This document shows positions 1 to 6,886 of a DNA stretch of 11,086 bases, one piece after another. Position 1 is the stretch's first letter, and every line of letters starts with the position of its first letter. Both the position numbers and the translations under genes were made by a program. The notes beneath the pieces are model-generated. The model was not told the DNA's origin and did no database searches. It was given only the letters and a program-made list of their open reading frames with translations. The stretch is from Kaftiobacterium sp035693805 (GTDB taxonomy: Bacteria; Sysuimicrobiota; Sysuimicrobiia; Sysuimicrobiales; Kaftiobacteriaceae), in the NCBI GenBank assembly GCA_035693805.1, contig DASSGA010000210.1, forward strand, positions 1 to 11,086. Reading direction: 5' to 3'.

Positions 1-111
1 GGGGGTGTCTCCATGCCGGAGGCAGGCGTGACCTACCTTGCGGTAGTCGCCGCCATCATCCATAACATCACCCCCTCGGGGACGAGCGGCGGGGCGATGG
101 CCAGGAAGTGA
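1..111 (+). CDS. C-terminal end of an unidentified protein (5' truncated)
   Basis: The first 36 codons form an open frame that runs in from the left edge and stops at TGA 109-111; the other two forward frames stop early. The stop overlaps the GTG start of the next gene as GTGA, an arrangement typical of translationally coupled operon genes, which supports this being a real coding tail. The tail contains a short hydrophobic stretch (YLAVVAAII) followed by a Gly/Ser/Thr-rich end and a basic ARK terminus. I do not recognise the family. In Bacillus the gene before purR is ispE, but this tail does not look like the IspE C-terminus as I know it. Confidence 0.55.
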   Translation, partial: GGVSMPEAGVTYLAVVAAIIHNITPSGTSGGAMARK

Positions 112-857
112 CCGACGCCATCGTCCTGGCCGGGGGCGGGACGGAGCCCGGTCTGGACCCCACGCTCGCCAACAAGGGGTTCCTCGACGTCGCCGGGCGG
201 CCGCTCCTGGCTCACGTGCTGGCGGCGCTGCGGGGGGCGCGCGGGCTAGGGCGCATTGCGGTCGTGGGACCCGAGGCGCCGATCCGCGCCGTGTCCACCG
301 ACGTGCTCATCGTGCCGGACCAGGGCAGCATCATGGACAACGTCGTCCACGCGATCGGCGCGCTGGCCGCCCGCGATCCGGTGCTCGTCGCGGCCTCGGA
401 CATCCCGCTGCTCACGCCCGCGGTCGTAGAGGACTTCCTCGCCGCGTGCGCGAACGACAGCGCCGACTTCTACTACGCCATCGTTCCCCAGGATGCGATC
501 GAGCGGGCGTTTCCCGGGGCGCGCAAGACGTTCGTGCGCGTCGCGGACGGGACGTTCTGCGGCGGCAGCGTGATGCTCTTCAACCCCGCCGTCGTCGAGC
601 GCGTCCGGACCTTCATCGAACGCGTCCTCGCGGCCCGCAAGCAGCCGTGGCTGCTCGCGCAGTTGTTCGGCTGGTCGATCGTCATGAAGCTTGCCTCGGG
701 GCGGCTCACGATCGAGGAGATGGAGGCGAAGGTCCGGGATCTGCTGGGGATCACCGCGCGCGCGGTGATCGTGCCGAATCCCGAGCTGGCCTTGGACGTC
801 GATGTGGGGAAGCCGGAGAACCTCGCGATCATCCGTACCGCCCTCGAGCGGCGCTGA
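108..857 (+). CDS. MobA/GlmU-like nucleotidyltransferase
   Basis: A predicted cytoplasmic NTP transferase of 249 residues with a Rossmann-like sugar/cofactor nucleotidyltransferase fold. Seen in the sequence: the N-terminal nucleotide-binding loop AIVLAGGG (4-11), a conserved lysine in NKGFLDVAGRPLL (K23), the metal-binding aspartate motif SDIPLL (D98), and a C-terminal DVDVGKPENL (230-239) like the closing motif of MobA, GlmU and CTP-transferases. The GTG start at 108 overlaps the upstream stop, and the nucleotide loop begins only a few residues in, so no later start is possible. A weak AGGA lies very close to the start, so expression probably depends on coupling. It is followed by purR after two bases. 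Substrate is unknown: family members transfer NMP to molybdopterin, sugar phosphates, isoprenoid or F420 precursors. The purR linkage does not settle which. Confidence 0.8.
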   Translation: MTDAIVLAGGGTEPGLDPTLANKGFLDVAGRPLLAHVLAALRGARGLGRIAVVGPEAPIRAVSTDVLIVPDQGSIMDNVVHAIGALAARDPVLVAASDIPLLTPAVVEDFLAACANDSADFYYAIVPQDAIERAFPGARKTFVRVADGTFCGGSVMLFNPAVVERVRTFIERVLAARKQPWLLAQLFGWSIVMKLASGRLTIEEMEAKVRDLLGITARAVIVPNPELALDVDVGKPENLAIIRTALERR

Positions 858-859
858 TC

Positions 860-1711
860 ATGGTTGAGCGCCGGCGGGAGGGCAGGCTGCGCCGCGGGGA
901 ACGGATGGTGGTGATGGCCCATCATCTGCTCAACGCGCCCCACCGGCTCTTCTCGCTCGGCACCTTCGTCGAGCTGCTCGGTGCCGCGAAGTCCACGATC
1001 AGCGAAGACCTCGGGTTCATGCGGCAGGCCTTCGACCGGTTCCAGCTCGGGAAGGTGGAGACGCTCGCCGGCGCGGCGGGCGGCGTACGCTACCTCCCCT
1101 CGCCGCAGCGTGACCGCATCCGCCTTCTGGTCGAGGAGGCCTGCGCTCGCCTGCGCGACCCCTCGCGCGTGCTGCCCGGCGGGTTCCTGTATACCGCGGA
1201 CCTCATCTCGACGCCGTCCTATGCCGGGCCCCTGGGCGAGGCCTTCGCCGCGTTCTTCGAGGACAGCCGGCCCGATGTCGTGCTGACGATGGAGGTGAAG
1301 GGGATTCCGCTGGCGCTCATGACCGCCCGGGCCTTCGACGTTCCGCTCGTCACGATCCGCCGCGGGACGCACGCCACGGACGGGCCCGCGGTGAGCGTCA
1401 ACTATCTCTCGGGCTCTTCCCGCACCGTGCAATCCATGACGCTGCCGCTGCGCGCGATCAACCCGGGCGCGCGGGTCCTCTTCATCGACGACTTCTTGCG
1501 CGGGGGCGGGACGGCGCGCGGCGTCTACGACCTGATGCGCGAGTTCCGGGCCGACGTCGTCGGGATCGGTGTCCTCATCGAAACGCCGAGCCCGCGCGAG
1601 AAGATGATCGACCGCTACATCTCCCTCATGCACTTCCAGGGCGTGAACGAGCAGGGCGAGGTGCAGATCGAGCCCAGCCGCTTCGTCCTCGAGGCCGCCT
1701 CGGCCAGATAG
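860..1711 (+). CDS. purR: Pur operon repressor PurR (Gram-positive type)
   Basis: A DNA-binding repressor of purine synthesis and transport genes. In Bacillus subtilis the protein binds upstream of pur genes and is released by PRPP. The N-terminus (about 1-75) is a winged helix, with AKSTISEDL closely resembling the B. subtilis AKSSISEDL recognition region, followed by GAAGGVRYLP. The C-terminal PRTase-like domain contains PGGFLYTADL, EVKGIPLALM, the VSVNYLSGSSRTVQSM segment and the PRPP-binding motif VLFIDDFLRGGGT (206-218). At 283 residues it matches the family length of about 285. ATG 860 lies two bases after the upstream stop and gives the expected basic start; the open frame continues further upstream, but that extension overlaps the nucleotidyltransferase and matches nothing. 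In Bacillus, yabJ-spoVG-glmU follow; here the next gene is convergent. This is not the LacI-type PurR of E. coli. Confidence 0.95.
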   Translation: MVERRREGRLRRGERMVVMAHHLLNAPHRLFSLGTFVELLGAAKSTISEDLGFMRQAFDRFQLGKVETLAGAAGGVRYLPSPQRDRIRLLVEEACARLRDPSRVLPGGFLYTADLISTPSYAGPLGEAFAAFFEDSRPDVVLTMEVKGIPLALMTARAFDVPLVTIRRGTHATDGPAVSVNYLSGSSRTVQSMTLPLRAINPGARVLFIDDFLRGGGTARGVYDLMREFRADVVGIGVLIETPSPREKMIDRYISLMHFQGVNEQGEVQIEPSRFVLEAASAR

Positions 1712-1732
1712 CCTCCGCCTTGAGCGCGCGCG

Positions 1733-2554
1733 TTATGCGGTTATCTGCTCCCGGGCCGGCTCGCTCGCCGGTCTCCCCCGATACACGATCGCGATGACGA
1801 CGGCCGCCGCCATCACGACCATGCTCGAGAAGATGCCCGTGAGCCCTTCACCGGCCTTCGAGGCGGTGACGAAGTTCAGGGTGCCGTGCCACAGCACGAC
1901 CGCCAGGATGCTGCCGCGCGTGACGTTGTACAGCCAGGCAAAGACGAGCGAGCCGGCCAGGATGCCGAGGGCGAAGCCGGGCAGGAAGATGCCGAGGGCC
2001 ATGAGGTTCGGCAGATAGAAGAGCGCCGGGATGTGCCACACCGCCCAGGGGATCCCCAGGACAAGGGCGGAGCGGACCATGCTGGACCGGCGCTGGAACC
2101 GGGGCAGGGCGAATCCCCGCCACCCGACTTCCTCGCCGAGGCCGCTCGTGGCGAGCCACAACCCCCACGCCAGGAGCCCCAGGTACGGGAAGAAGTTCAC
2201 CTGTCCCAGACCGCGCAGGTATGACGCGGCCGTGCCCCGGGTGGCGGCGACGACCGCGGCCGGAACGAGGAACAGCAGCGGAGAGAGGAGGCTGAACAGG
2301 AACCATCCCCACCCAAGGCCGCGGAATCCCCGGCGCAGGAACGACCTCACCCCGGCGCTCCCGCTGAGCCCCCACGTGACGAGCACCGCGGACAGCAGCG
2401 GGCCGTACGCCGTGAGATAGTGGAGCGTGTAGGGAAGACGGGTGTCGAGGACGCCCGCCCGCTGCAGGGCCAGGGGCACGGCGATCGCCCACGAGAACAG
2501 GTAGGCGAAGATGAAGTAGGCCAGCAACTCATGCCGTCGGATCACGCGCACCAC
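1733..2554 (-). CDS. CPBP-family intramembrane metalloprotease
   Basis: A polytopic membrane protein of the CPBP (CaaX protease/bacteriocin-processing, Abi) family. With GTG 2554 as start it has 273 residues. Motif 1 is GEEVGWRG (E141, E142, R146), motif 2 is AVWHIPALF (H174), and motif 3 is WHGTLNF (H223, N227). These are the glutamates and histidines that bind catalytic zinc. Several strongly hydrophobic segments flank them, beginning with LLAYFIFAYLFSWAIAVPLAL. The open frame reaches back to 2677, but that extension is hydrophilic, runs through the divergent promoter and operator, and lacks a ribosome site. GGAGG at 2566-2570 supports the GTG at 2554, with nearby GTGs at 2551 and 2545 as alternatives. 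It converges on purR with 21 bases between stops. Its substrate is unknown; possible roles include prenyl-protein or peptide processing and self-immunity. Confidence 0.85.
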   Translation of the reverse strand: MVRVIRRHELLAYFIFAYLFSWAIAVPLALQRAGVLDTRLPYTLHYLTAYGPLLSAVLVTWGLSGSAGVRSFLRRGFRGLGWGWFLFSLLSPLLFLVPAAVVAATRGTAASYLRGLGQVNFFPYLGLLAWGLWLATSGLGEEVGWRGFALPRFQRRSSMVRSALVLGIPWAVWHIPALFYLPNLMALGIFLPGFALGILAGSLVFAWLYNVTRGSILAVVLWHGTLNFVTASKAGEGLTGIFSSMVVMAAAVVIAIVYRGRPASEPAREQITA

Positions 2555-2565
2555 CCCTCTCTTGT

Positions 2566-2570
2566 CCTCC
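2566..2570 (-). promoter_or_regulatory. Ribosome binding site deciding the CPBP protease start
   Basis: GGAGG on the minus strand, 11 bases before GTG 2554. It is the only good Shine-Dalgarno match in the 5' part of this open frame. It argues against the longer 314-codon reading, which would begin inside the TetR operator. Confidence 0.55.
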
Positions 2571-2599
2571 GGTCTACGGCAGGCGGCGCGCGGTGTGCA

Positions 2600-2617
2600 A
2601 TCGGGTTCTGACCCGAT
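2600..2617. repeat. 18-base palindrome in the divergent intergenic region
   Basis: A perfect 7-base inverted repeat, ATCGGGT and ACCCGAT, separated by TCTG. It lies between the CPBP protease start and the tetR promoter -35 box. There is no T-tract on either side, so it is unlikely to be a terminator. It could be a second operator, for the divergent protease gene or another regulator. It does not resemble the 2662-2681 operator. Confidence 0.5.
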
Positions 2618-2627
2618 GTGGTGCGTC

Positions 2628-2657
2628 TTGACACGAGGCGTGAAGGCACCGGACAAT
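2628..2657 (+). promoter_or_regulatory. Sigma-70-type promoter of the tetR-efflux operon
   Basis: A perfect TTGACA -35 box (2628-2633) is followed after 18 bases by GACAAT (2652-2657), which matches four of six positions of TATAAT. The expected transcription start falls around 2663-2667, inside the left arm of the operator at 2662-2681, so a bound repressor would block initiation. The leader would be only about 20-25 bases. Confidence 0.65.
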
Positions 2658-2661
2658 ATCG

Positions 2662-2681
2662 CTGAGTGAGCGTTCACTCAG
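2662..2681. promoter_or_regulatory. TetR-type operator (inverted repeat)
   Basis: CTGAGTGA (2662-2669) and TCACTCAG (2674-2681) are perfect inverted 8-base arms around GCGT; the inner CG also pairs, leaving one imperfect position per arm. TGAGTGA-N4-TCACTCA has the size and shape of operators bound by TetR/AcrR-family dimers. It sits over the predicted transcription start and ends seven bases before the tetR ATG, which strongly suggests autoregulation. I saw no second copy elsewhere in the window. Confidence 0.8.
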
Positions 2682-2688
2682 TGGTGTG

Positions 2689-3366
2689 ATGCCGCGGGTC
2701 GCAGCGGAGGTCAGGGTAAAGCGGGAGGGGGCACGGCGGACGCAGATCCTGGAGGCCGCCGCGTACGTCTTTTCGCGCAAGGGCTTCGACGGCGCCACCG
2801 TCAGCGAGATTGCGCGCGCGGCGAAGCTCTCCGAGGGCAGCATCTACAACTACTTCCGCAGCAAGGAAGACCTCCTCATCCACATCCCGCAGCACCTCGT
2901 CCAGCCCGTCCTCGTCCCCCTCGTGGAGGCGGTCCCCGTGCCGCGCAGCAGCGAGGAGACGGAGCGGCTTCTCACGGTGATGGCGCAGGCGATGGTGGAC
3001 CGGGTGCGCGCCCAGGCGCCGTTCCTGAAGGTGTTCCTCTCCGCGCTGCCGTCCCTCAGCCTGTCGGCCCGCCGGCAGTACATGCAGCTGCTGCCGACCT
3101 ATGCCGCCGAGGCGCTCGAGCGGTTCTTGCGCGAGGGGATACGCCGGGGGGTCGTCCGCCGGGACATCAATCCCGTCATCGCGGCGAGGGTGCTGCCGGG
3201 GATGCTGCTGATGTTCCTGATGACGCAGGAAGTCCTGCTGGGCCGCCAGCTGATCTCGTACGGATACGACGAGATCGTGCCGGAGGCGGTCCGGCTGTTT
3301 CTGTACGGCGCCGTGCCTCGCGACGCCGCGCCGCGCACCGGACATCGCGAAGGAGGACGAACGTGA
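2689..3366 (+). CDS. TetR/AcrR-family repressor of the efflux operon
   Basis: A one-component repressor of 225 residues. The N-terminal helix-turn-helix domain runs ILEAAAYVFSRKGFDGATVSEIARAAKLSEGS-YNYFRSKEDLL (about 20-63), typical of the family, with recognition helix near 47-57. The C-terminal all-helical half would bind an unknown ligand and mediate dimerisation. ATG 2689 is chosen; GTG 2686 directly before it is an equal alternative. No Shine-Dalgarno is present because the operator occupies the leader, so translation may be leader-poor. The stop overlaps the TolC-like gene start as GTGA. By position it is the counterpart of E. coli YbiH/CecR, which controls ybhGFSR, but I rely on gene order and not on specific sequence identity. 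Loss of repression should raise expression of the whole exporter and of the repressor itself. Confidence 0.9.
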   Translation: MPRVAAEVRVKREGARRTQILEAAAYVFSRKGFDGATVSEIARAAKLSEGSIYNYFRSKEDLLIHIPQHLVQPVLVPLVEAVPVPRSSEETERLLTVMAQAMVDRVRAQAPFLKVFLSALPSLSLSARRQYMQLLPTYAAEALERFLREGIRRGVVRRDINPVIAARVLPGMLLMFLMTQEVLLGRQLISYGYDEIVPEAVRLFLYGAVPRDAAPRTGHREGGRT

Positions 3367-4697
3367 GAGGGATCGTGACGGTTCTCGCATTGCTGGCGCT
3401 GGCCGTGGCCGCGCCGATGGCCGCGGCGCAGACGCCCGCCCCGCGCACCCTGGGACTGGCGGAGGCAATCACCCTGGCCCTGCAGCAGAATCAGCAACTG
3501 CGGGTCGCGGCCTTCGAAGTCGCCATCGCCCGGGCGCAGCTGGCGCAGGCCCGCGGCGGGCAGGTCCCCCAGGTGACCGGGCAGGCCAGCGTCACGCGCA
3601 CCCAGGAAGGCTCGGCGACGACGATCATGTTCTTCGACCACGGCGCCCTGCACACGATCACGATCCCGGCCCCGTCGCCAAACCTCTACGACGCACGCGT
3701 CACGCTGCAGTACCCGCTGTACACGGGAGGGCGGATCGAGGCGCAGATCGCGCTCGCGGAGGCGAACGCCCGCGGCGCGGAGGCGACGCTGGAGCGCATC
3801 AAGCAGCAGATCATCTTCGGCGTGCGCCAGGCGTACTTCCAGCTGCAGCTCGCCCAGGCCGGGCTCGACGTGGCCAACCGGGGCGTGGTGCAGGCGACCG
3901 AGAACCTGCGCGTGGCCCGCGCGCGGGTCGCCGCGGGGGCCTCCCCCAAGTTCGACGAAGTCCAAGCCGACGTGGCCCTGGCCAACGCCCTGCAAAGCCG
4001 GGTCCGCGCCCGCAACGGCATCGCCCAGGCGATGCAGGCCCTGGCCGGCGTGCTCAACCTTCCTTTGAACACGCCGCTCGCACTGAGGGACGCGTTCACG
4101 GTCCAGCCGGTCAGGGATTCGGCCGACGCGCTGGTGACGAAGGCCGTGCAGGCCCGGCCGGAGTTCGCCGAGCTGGCCGCGCGGCAGGCCGCGGCCCAGG
4201 CCGGGATCCAGCTCGCGGAGAGCGGGGGCAAGCCGAACGTGGTCCTGTCAGCCACCGGCAGCTACTCGAACGCCAGTGGCCTGTTCGCCGGCAGTTCGGG
4301 GTCGACGAACTGGAGCGTGACCCTTGCCGCCACGCTTCACCTCTACGACGGCGGCATCACGCGCGAGCGCGTGCGCGAGGCGCGCCTGCGGTTGGAGCAG
4401 CTTCAGGCGATCGAGGCACAGCAGAAGCAGGGTGTCGAGCTGGAGGTGCGCCAGGCGTACCTCAACCTGCAGTCCGCCGCGGAGGAGCTGGCCGGCGCAG
4501 ACGCGCTGATCACCCAGGCCCAGGAGGCCCTGCGCATCGCCAACGTCCGTTTCCAGGCGGGGGTCGGGACGAACCTGGAAGTGCTCAACGCCCAGACGGC
4601 GGCCTCGCAGGCCGAGGCGTCGAAGGCGCAGGCGCTATTCACCTACAACCTGGCCCGCGCCGCCCTCGAGCGCGCGGTGGGCGCAGACCTTCCTTAA
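3363..4697 (+). CDS. TolC-like outer membrane efflux channel
   Basis: A predicted outer-membrane channel of 444 residues, a normal length for the OEP/TolC family. It begins with a Sec signal peptide (basic MR, hydrophobic core VLALLALAVAA, likely cleavage after A22 in MAAAQT). Two internal repeats follow, each a long helix pair plus strand segment. The repeats carry matching turns LYTGGRIEAQI (Y120-G123) and LYDGGITRERV (Y328-G331), which are typical TolC repeat landmarks. Alanine/glutamine-rich helices dominate. The GTG start at 3363 overlaps the tetR stop and has a strong AGGAGG at 3351-3356, six bases away. The adaptor gene starts 11 bases after its stop. It should form the trimeric exit duct for the downstream HlyD/ABC complex. 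Its presence implies that the organism has an outer membrane. Confidence 0.92.
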   Translation: MRGIVTVLALLALAVAAPMAAAQTPAPRTLGLAEAITLALQQNQQLRVAAFEVAIARAQLAQARGGQVPQVTGQASVTRTQEGSATTIMFFDHGALHTITIPAPSPNLYDARVTLQYPLYTGGRIEAQIALAEANARGAEATLERIKQQIIFGVRQAYFQLQLAQAGLDVANRGVVQATENLRVARARVAAGASPKFDEVQADVALANALQSRVRARNGIAQAMQALAGVLNLPLNTPLALRDAFTVQPVRDSADALVTKAVQARPEFAELAARQAAAQAGIQLAESGGKPNVVLSATGSYSNASGLFAGSSGSTNWSVTLAATLHLYDGGITRERVREARLRLEQLQAIEAQQKQGVELEVRQAYLNLQSAAEELAGADALITQAQEALRIANVRFQAGVGTNLEVLNAQTAASQAEASKAQALFTYNLARAALERAVGADLP

Positions 4698-4708
4698 AGG
4701 AAGACGCC

Positions 4709-5962
4709 ATGCACCGCCGCGCGCGGCTGATCGTCCCTCTCGTCGCCGCCGCCCTCCTCACCTGGGGCGGGGTGGCATACGTGCGCTCGGTGCGGGGACC
4801 GGACGGCGCCGTCGCGGCATCGGGGACGATCGAGGCGAACCAGGTCAGTGCGGCGAGCAAGATCCCCGGACGCATCGCGCAGATCCACGCCCGCGAAGGT
4901 GATACCGTCCGGGCGGGCGCGCCGCTCGTGACGATCGAAGGCCGCGAGCTCCTGGCGCAGATCGATCAAGCACGCGCGGCGGTGGATGCGGCGCGCGCGC
5001 GCGTGACTCAGGCGGATGCCGCCCTGGCGCTCCAGCGCCGGCAGGTCGACGCGCAGATTGCGCAGGCCGCGGCGGCCCTCGAGGGCGCCCGCGCCCGAGC
5101 GCAGCAGGCCTCCGAGACGCGGTCCCTCGTCTCGTCGCAGGCCACGCTGCAGGTGACCCAGGCCGAATCGGCGCTCGCCGCGGCGTCGCAGAACGGCAAG
5201 GTCGCGAAGGCGAACCTCGACCGAGCGGTGCAGGATCTCCGCCGCATCGAGGAACTGTACCGCGACGGGGCCGCGAGCGGCCAGCAGCTGGATCAAGCGC
5301 GCGCGGCGTTCACCGCCGCAGAGGCGCAGTACGCCGCGTCGGTCGACGTGACGGCCCAGACGGAGGCGGCGCTGCGGCTGGCCCGCGACAACCTCGGGCA
5401 GGTCCGTGTGCGGGAGCAGGAAGTGGCCGCCGCCCGCTCGCAGGTGGCCCAGGCCGAGGCGGCGCTGCGCCTCGCGCGCGCCGGCGAGGAGATGATCGTC
5501 CAGCGGCGGGCGGATGTCGCCGCCGCGCAGGCCCAGCTGCGGCAAGCCGAGGCCAGCCTGCGCTATCTGCTCACGCAGCAGGAGAACCTCGTCATCACGT
5601 CCCCGATCGACGGTACCGTCCTCTCGAAGCACGCCAGCCCGGGGGAGGTGATCGGCGCCGGGGCGCCGATCCTCACCGTGGCAGCGCTCGACGAGGTGTG
5701 GATCCGCCTCTACATCCCTCTGCCGCGGGTCGGCGCCGTGGCCCTGGGCCAGCGCGCGGAGGTGACGACCGACGCGTTTCCCGACCGGACGTTCTCGGGA
5801 GCGGTCACCGAGATCGGTCAGCAGGCCGAGTTCACGCCGCGGAACGTCCAGACGCGCGAGGAACGCGTGAAGCAGGTCTTCGCGGTGAAGGTCACCCTGC
5901 CCAATCCGGACCGGGTCCTCAAACCCGGGATGCCGGCCGATGCCGTCATCGCGACCCGCTGA
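4709..5962 (+). CDS. HlyD/YbhG-family periplasmic adaptor
   Basis: A membrane fusion protein of 417 residues linking inner-membrane ABC pump and outer-membrane channel. Residues about 7-25 form an N-terminal membrane anchor after MHRRAR. The first half of a lipoyl domain follows (ASGTIEANQVSAASKIPGRI, REGDTVRAGAPL; about 38-80). A long alanine/glutamine-rich coiled-coil hairpin spans about 80-290, longer than in RND adaptors and suited to meeting a TolC barrel. The second lipoyl half begins at 292 (ENLVITSPIDGTVL, ASPGEVIGAGAPI), then a beta-barrel region to PGMPADAVI near the end. AAAGGA at 4697-4702 precedes the ATG. Domain order matches E. coli YbhG and similar ABC-type adaptors. Twelve bases separate it from the first ATPase. 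The substrate is not revealed. Confidence 0.92.
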   Translation: MHRRARLIVPLVAAALLTWGGVAYVRSVRGPDGAVAASGTIEANQVSAASKIPGRIAQIHAREGDTVRAGAPLVTIEGRELLAQIDQARAAVDAARARVTQADAALALQRRQVDAQIAQAAAALEGARARAQQASETRSLVSSQATLQVTQAESALAAASQNGKVAKANLDRAVQDLRRIEELYRDGAASGQQLDQARAAFTAAEAQYAASVDVTAQTEAALRLARDNLGQVRVREQEVAAARSQVAQAEAALRLARAGEEMIVQRRADVAAAQAQLRQAEASLRYLLTQQENLVITSPIDGTVLSKHASPGEVIGAGAPILTVAALDEVWIRLYIPLPRVGAVALGQRAEVTTDAFPDRTFSGAVTEIGQQAEFTPRNVQTREERVKQVFAVKVTLPNPDRVLKPGMPADAVIATR

Positions 5963-5974
5963 CGGTCACATCGC

Positions 5975-6886
5975 ATGATTGTCGCCGAGGGGCTTTCCAG
6001 ACGCTTCGGGCCCGTCGCCGCGGTGGACGGCGTCTCGTTTCACGTGCGGCCGGGCGAGGTCTTCGGCCTCCTCGGCCCGGACGGCGCGGGCAAGACGACG
6101 CTGTTCCGCATGTTGGCCGCGGTCATCGAGCCCACGGCCGGCAGTGCCCGAGTGGTCGGCGCGGACATCCGCACCGATCCCGAGCAGGTCAAGGCGCGCA
6201 TCGGCTACATGCCGCAGGCCTTCTCACTCTACGGCGACCTGACCGTGATGGAGAACCTGCGCTTCGTCGCCGAAGTCTACGGCGTACCGCGGGAGGAGAT
6301 CGCCCCGCGCCTGCAGCGCCTCCTGCGTTTCAGCCGCCTCGACCGGTTCACGGGCCGCCTGACCGAGCACCTGTCGGGAGGGATGAGGCAGAAGCTGGCG
6401 CTCGCCGCGACGCTGCTCCATGAGCCGGATGTCCTGCTGCTGGACGAGCCCACGACCGGAGTGGACCCCGTCAGCCGGCGCGAGTTCTGGCAGATCCTCT
6501 ATGAGCTCAACCGGCAGGGCAAGACGGTCCTCGCGGCGACCCCGTACATGGACGAGGCCGAGCGGTGCTCCCGCGTGGCGCTGATGTACCAGGGCCGGAT
6601 CCTCACGGTCGACACGCCGCACGGTCTGCGCACGGGCTTTCCCGGAACGATCTTCGAGGTCACCGCCGCCCCATGGCGCGAAGCCCTCGCCAGGGTGCGG
6701 CTGATGCCGGCCGTGACCCAGGCCACCGTCTTCGGGCACACCCTGCACGTCGTGGTGCGCGATGAGGCCTCCGGGACGGCGGTCGTGGACGGTCTGCGGG
6801 AGTCCGGCGTCCGGGTGCAGCAGGCCCGGCCGATCCCGCCGTCGCTGGAAGACGTGTTCGTGTCGCTGATGAGACGCCCGGCATGA
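5975..6886 (+). CDS. ABC exporter ATPase 1 (YbhF N-half-like, switch His missing)
   Basis: A 303-residue ABC-2-type ATPase. Visible motifs: Walker A GPDGAGKTT with K40, Q-loop Q81 in GYMPQAFSLYGDLTV, signature LSGGM (133-137), Walker B VLLLDEP with D157 and E158. The switch (H-loop) position reads ATPYMDEAE, with P190 where TTHYMDEAE has histidine. Walker A also has D36 in place of the usual asparagine, as in the N-half of E. coli YbhF. After the core (about 1-215) comes a C-terminal domain like DUF4162, ending PPSLEDVFVSLM. ATG 5975 has no clear Shine-Dalgarno; coupling to the adaptor gene is likely. The stop overlaps the next ATPase start as ATGA. It probably pairs with that second ATPase as an asymmetric heterodimer. 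Function as a regulatory or weakly hydrolysing half is inference. Confidence 0.92.
   Translation: MIVAEGLSRRFGPVAAVDGVSFHVRPGEVFGLLGPDGAGKTTLFRMLAAVIEPTAGSARVVGADIRTDPEQVKARIGYMPQAFSLYGDLTVMENLRFVAEVYGVPREEIAPRLQRLLRFSRLDRFTGRLTEHLSGGMRQKLALAATLLHEPDVLLLDEPTTGVDPVSRREFWQILYELNRQGKTVLAATPYMDEAERCSRVALMYQGRILTVDTPHGLRTGFPGTIFEVTAAPWREALARVRLMPAVTQATVFGHTLHVVVRDEASGTAVVDGLRESGVRVQQARPIPPSLEDVFVSLMRRPA

Noticed and set aside
446..859. Upstream extension of the purR frame
   Set aside because: It is an arginine-rich shadow of the nucleotidyltransferase gene; PurR homology begins at the ATG at 860.
473..1633. Long minus-strand open frame opposite the nucleotidyltransferase and purR
   Set aside because: Arg/Pro/His-rich composition typical of antisense frames in high-GC DNA, no recognisable domain, and two well-supported genes on the other strand.
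1712..1732. Possible bidirectional terminator between purR and the CPBP gene
   Set aside because: Only 21 bases, with no stable stem-loop followed by a T-tract in either direction.
2555..2677. N-terminal extension of the CPBP protease reading frame by 41 codons
   Set aside because: It is hydrophilic, unlike the family, runs across the tetR operator and promoter and the 18-base palindrome, and has no ribosome site; GGAGG supports the GTG at 2554.
3099..3995. Long minus-strand open frame opposite tetR and tolC
   Set aside because: Same antisense composition bias; it crosses two clearly real genes and shows no motif.
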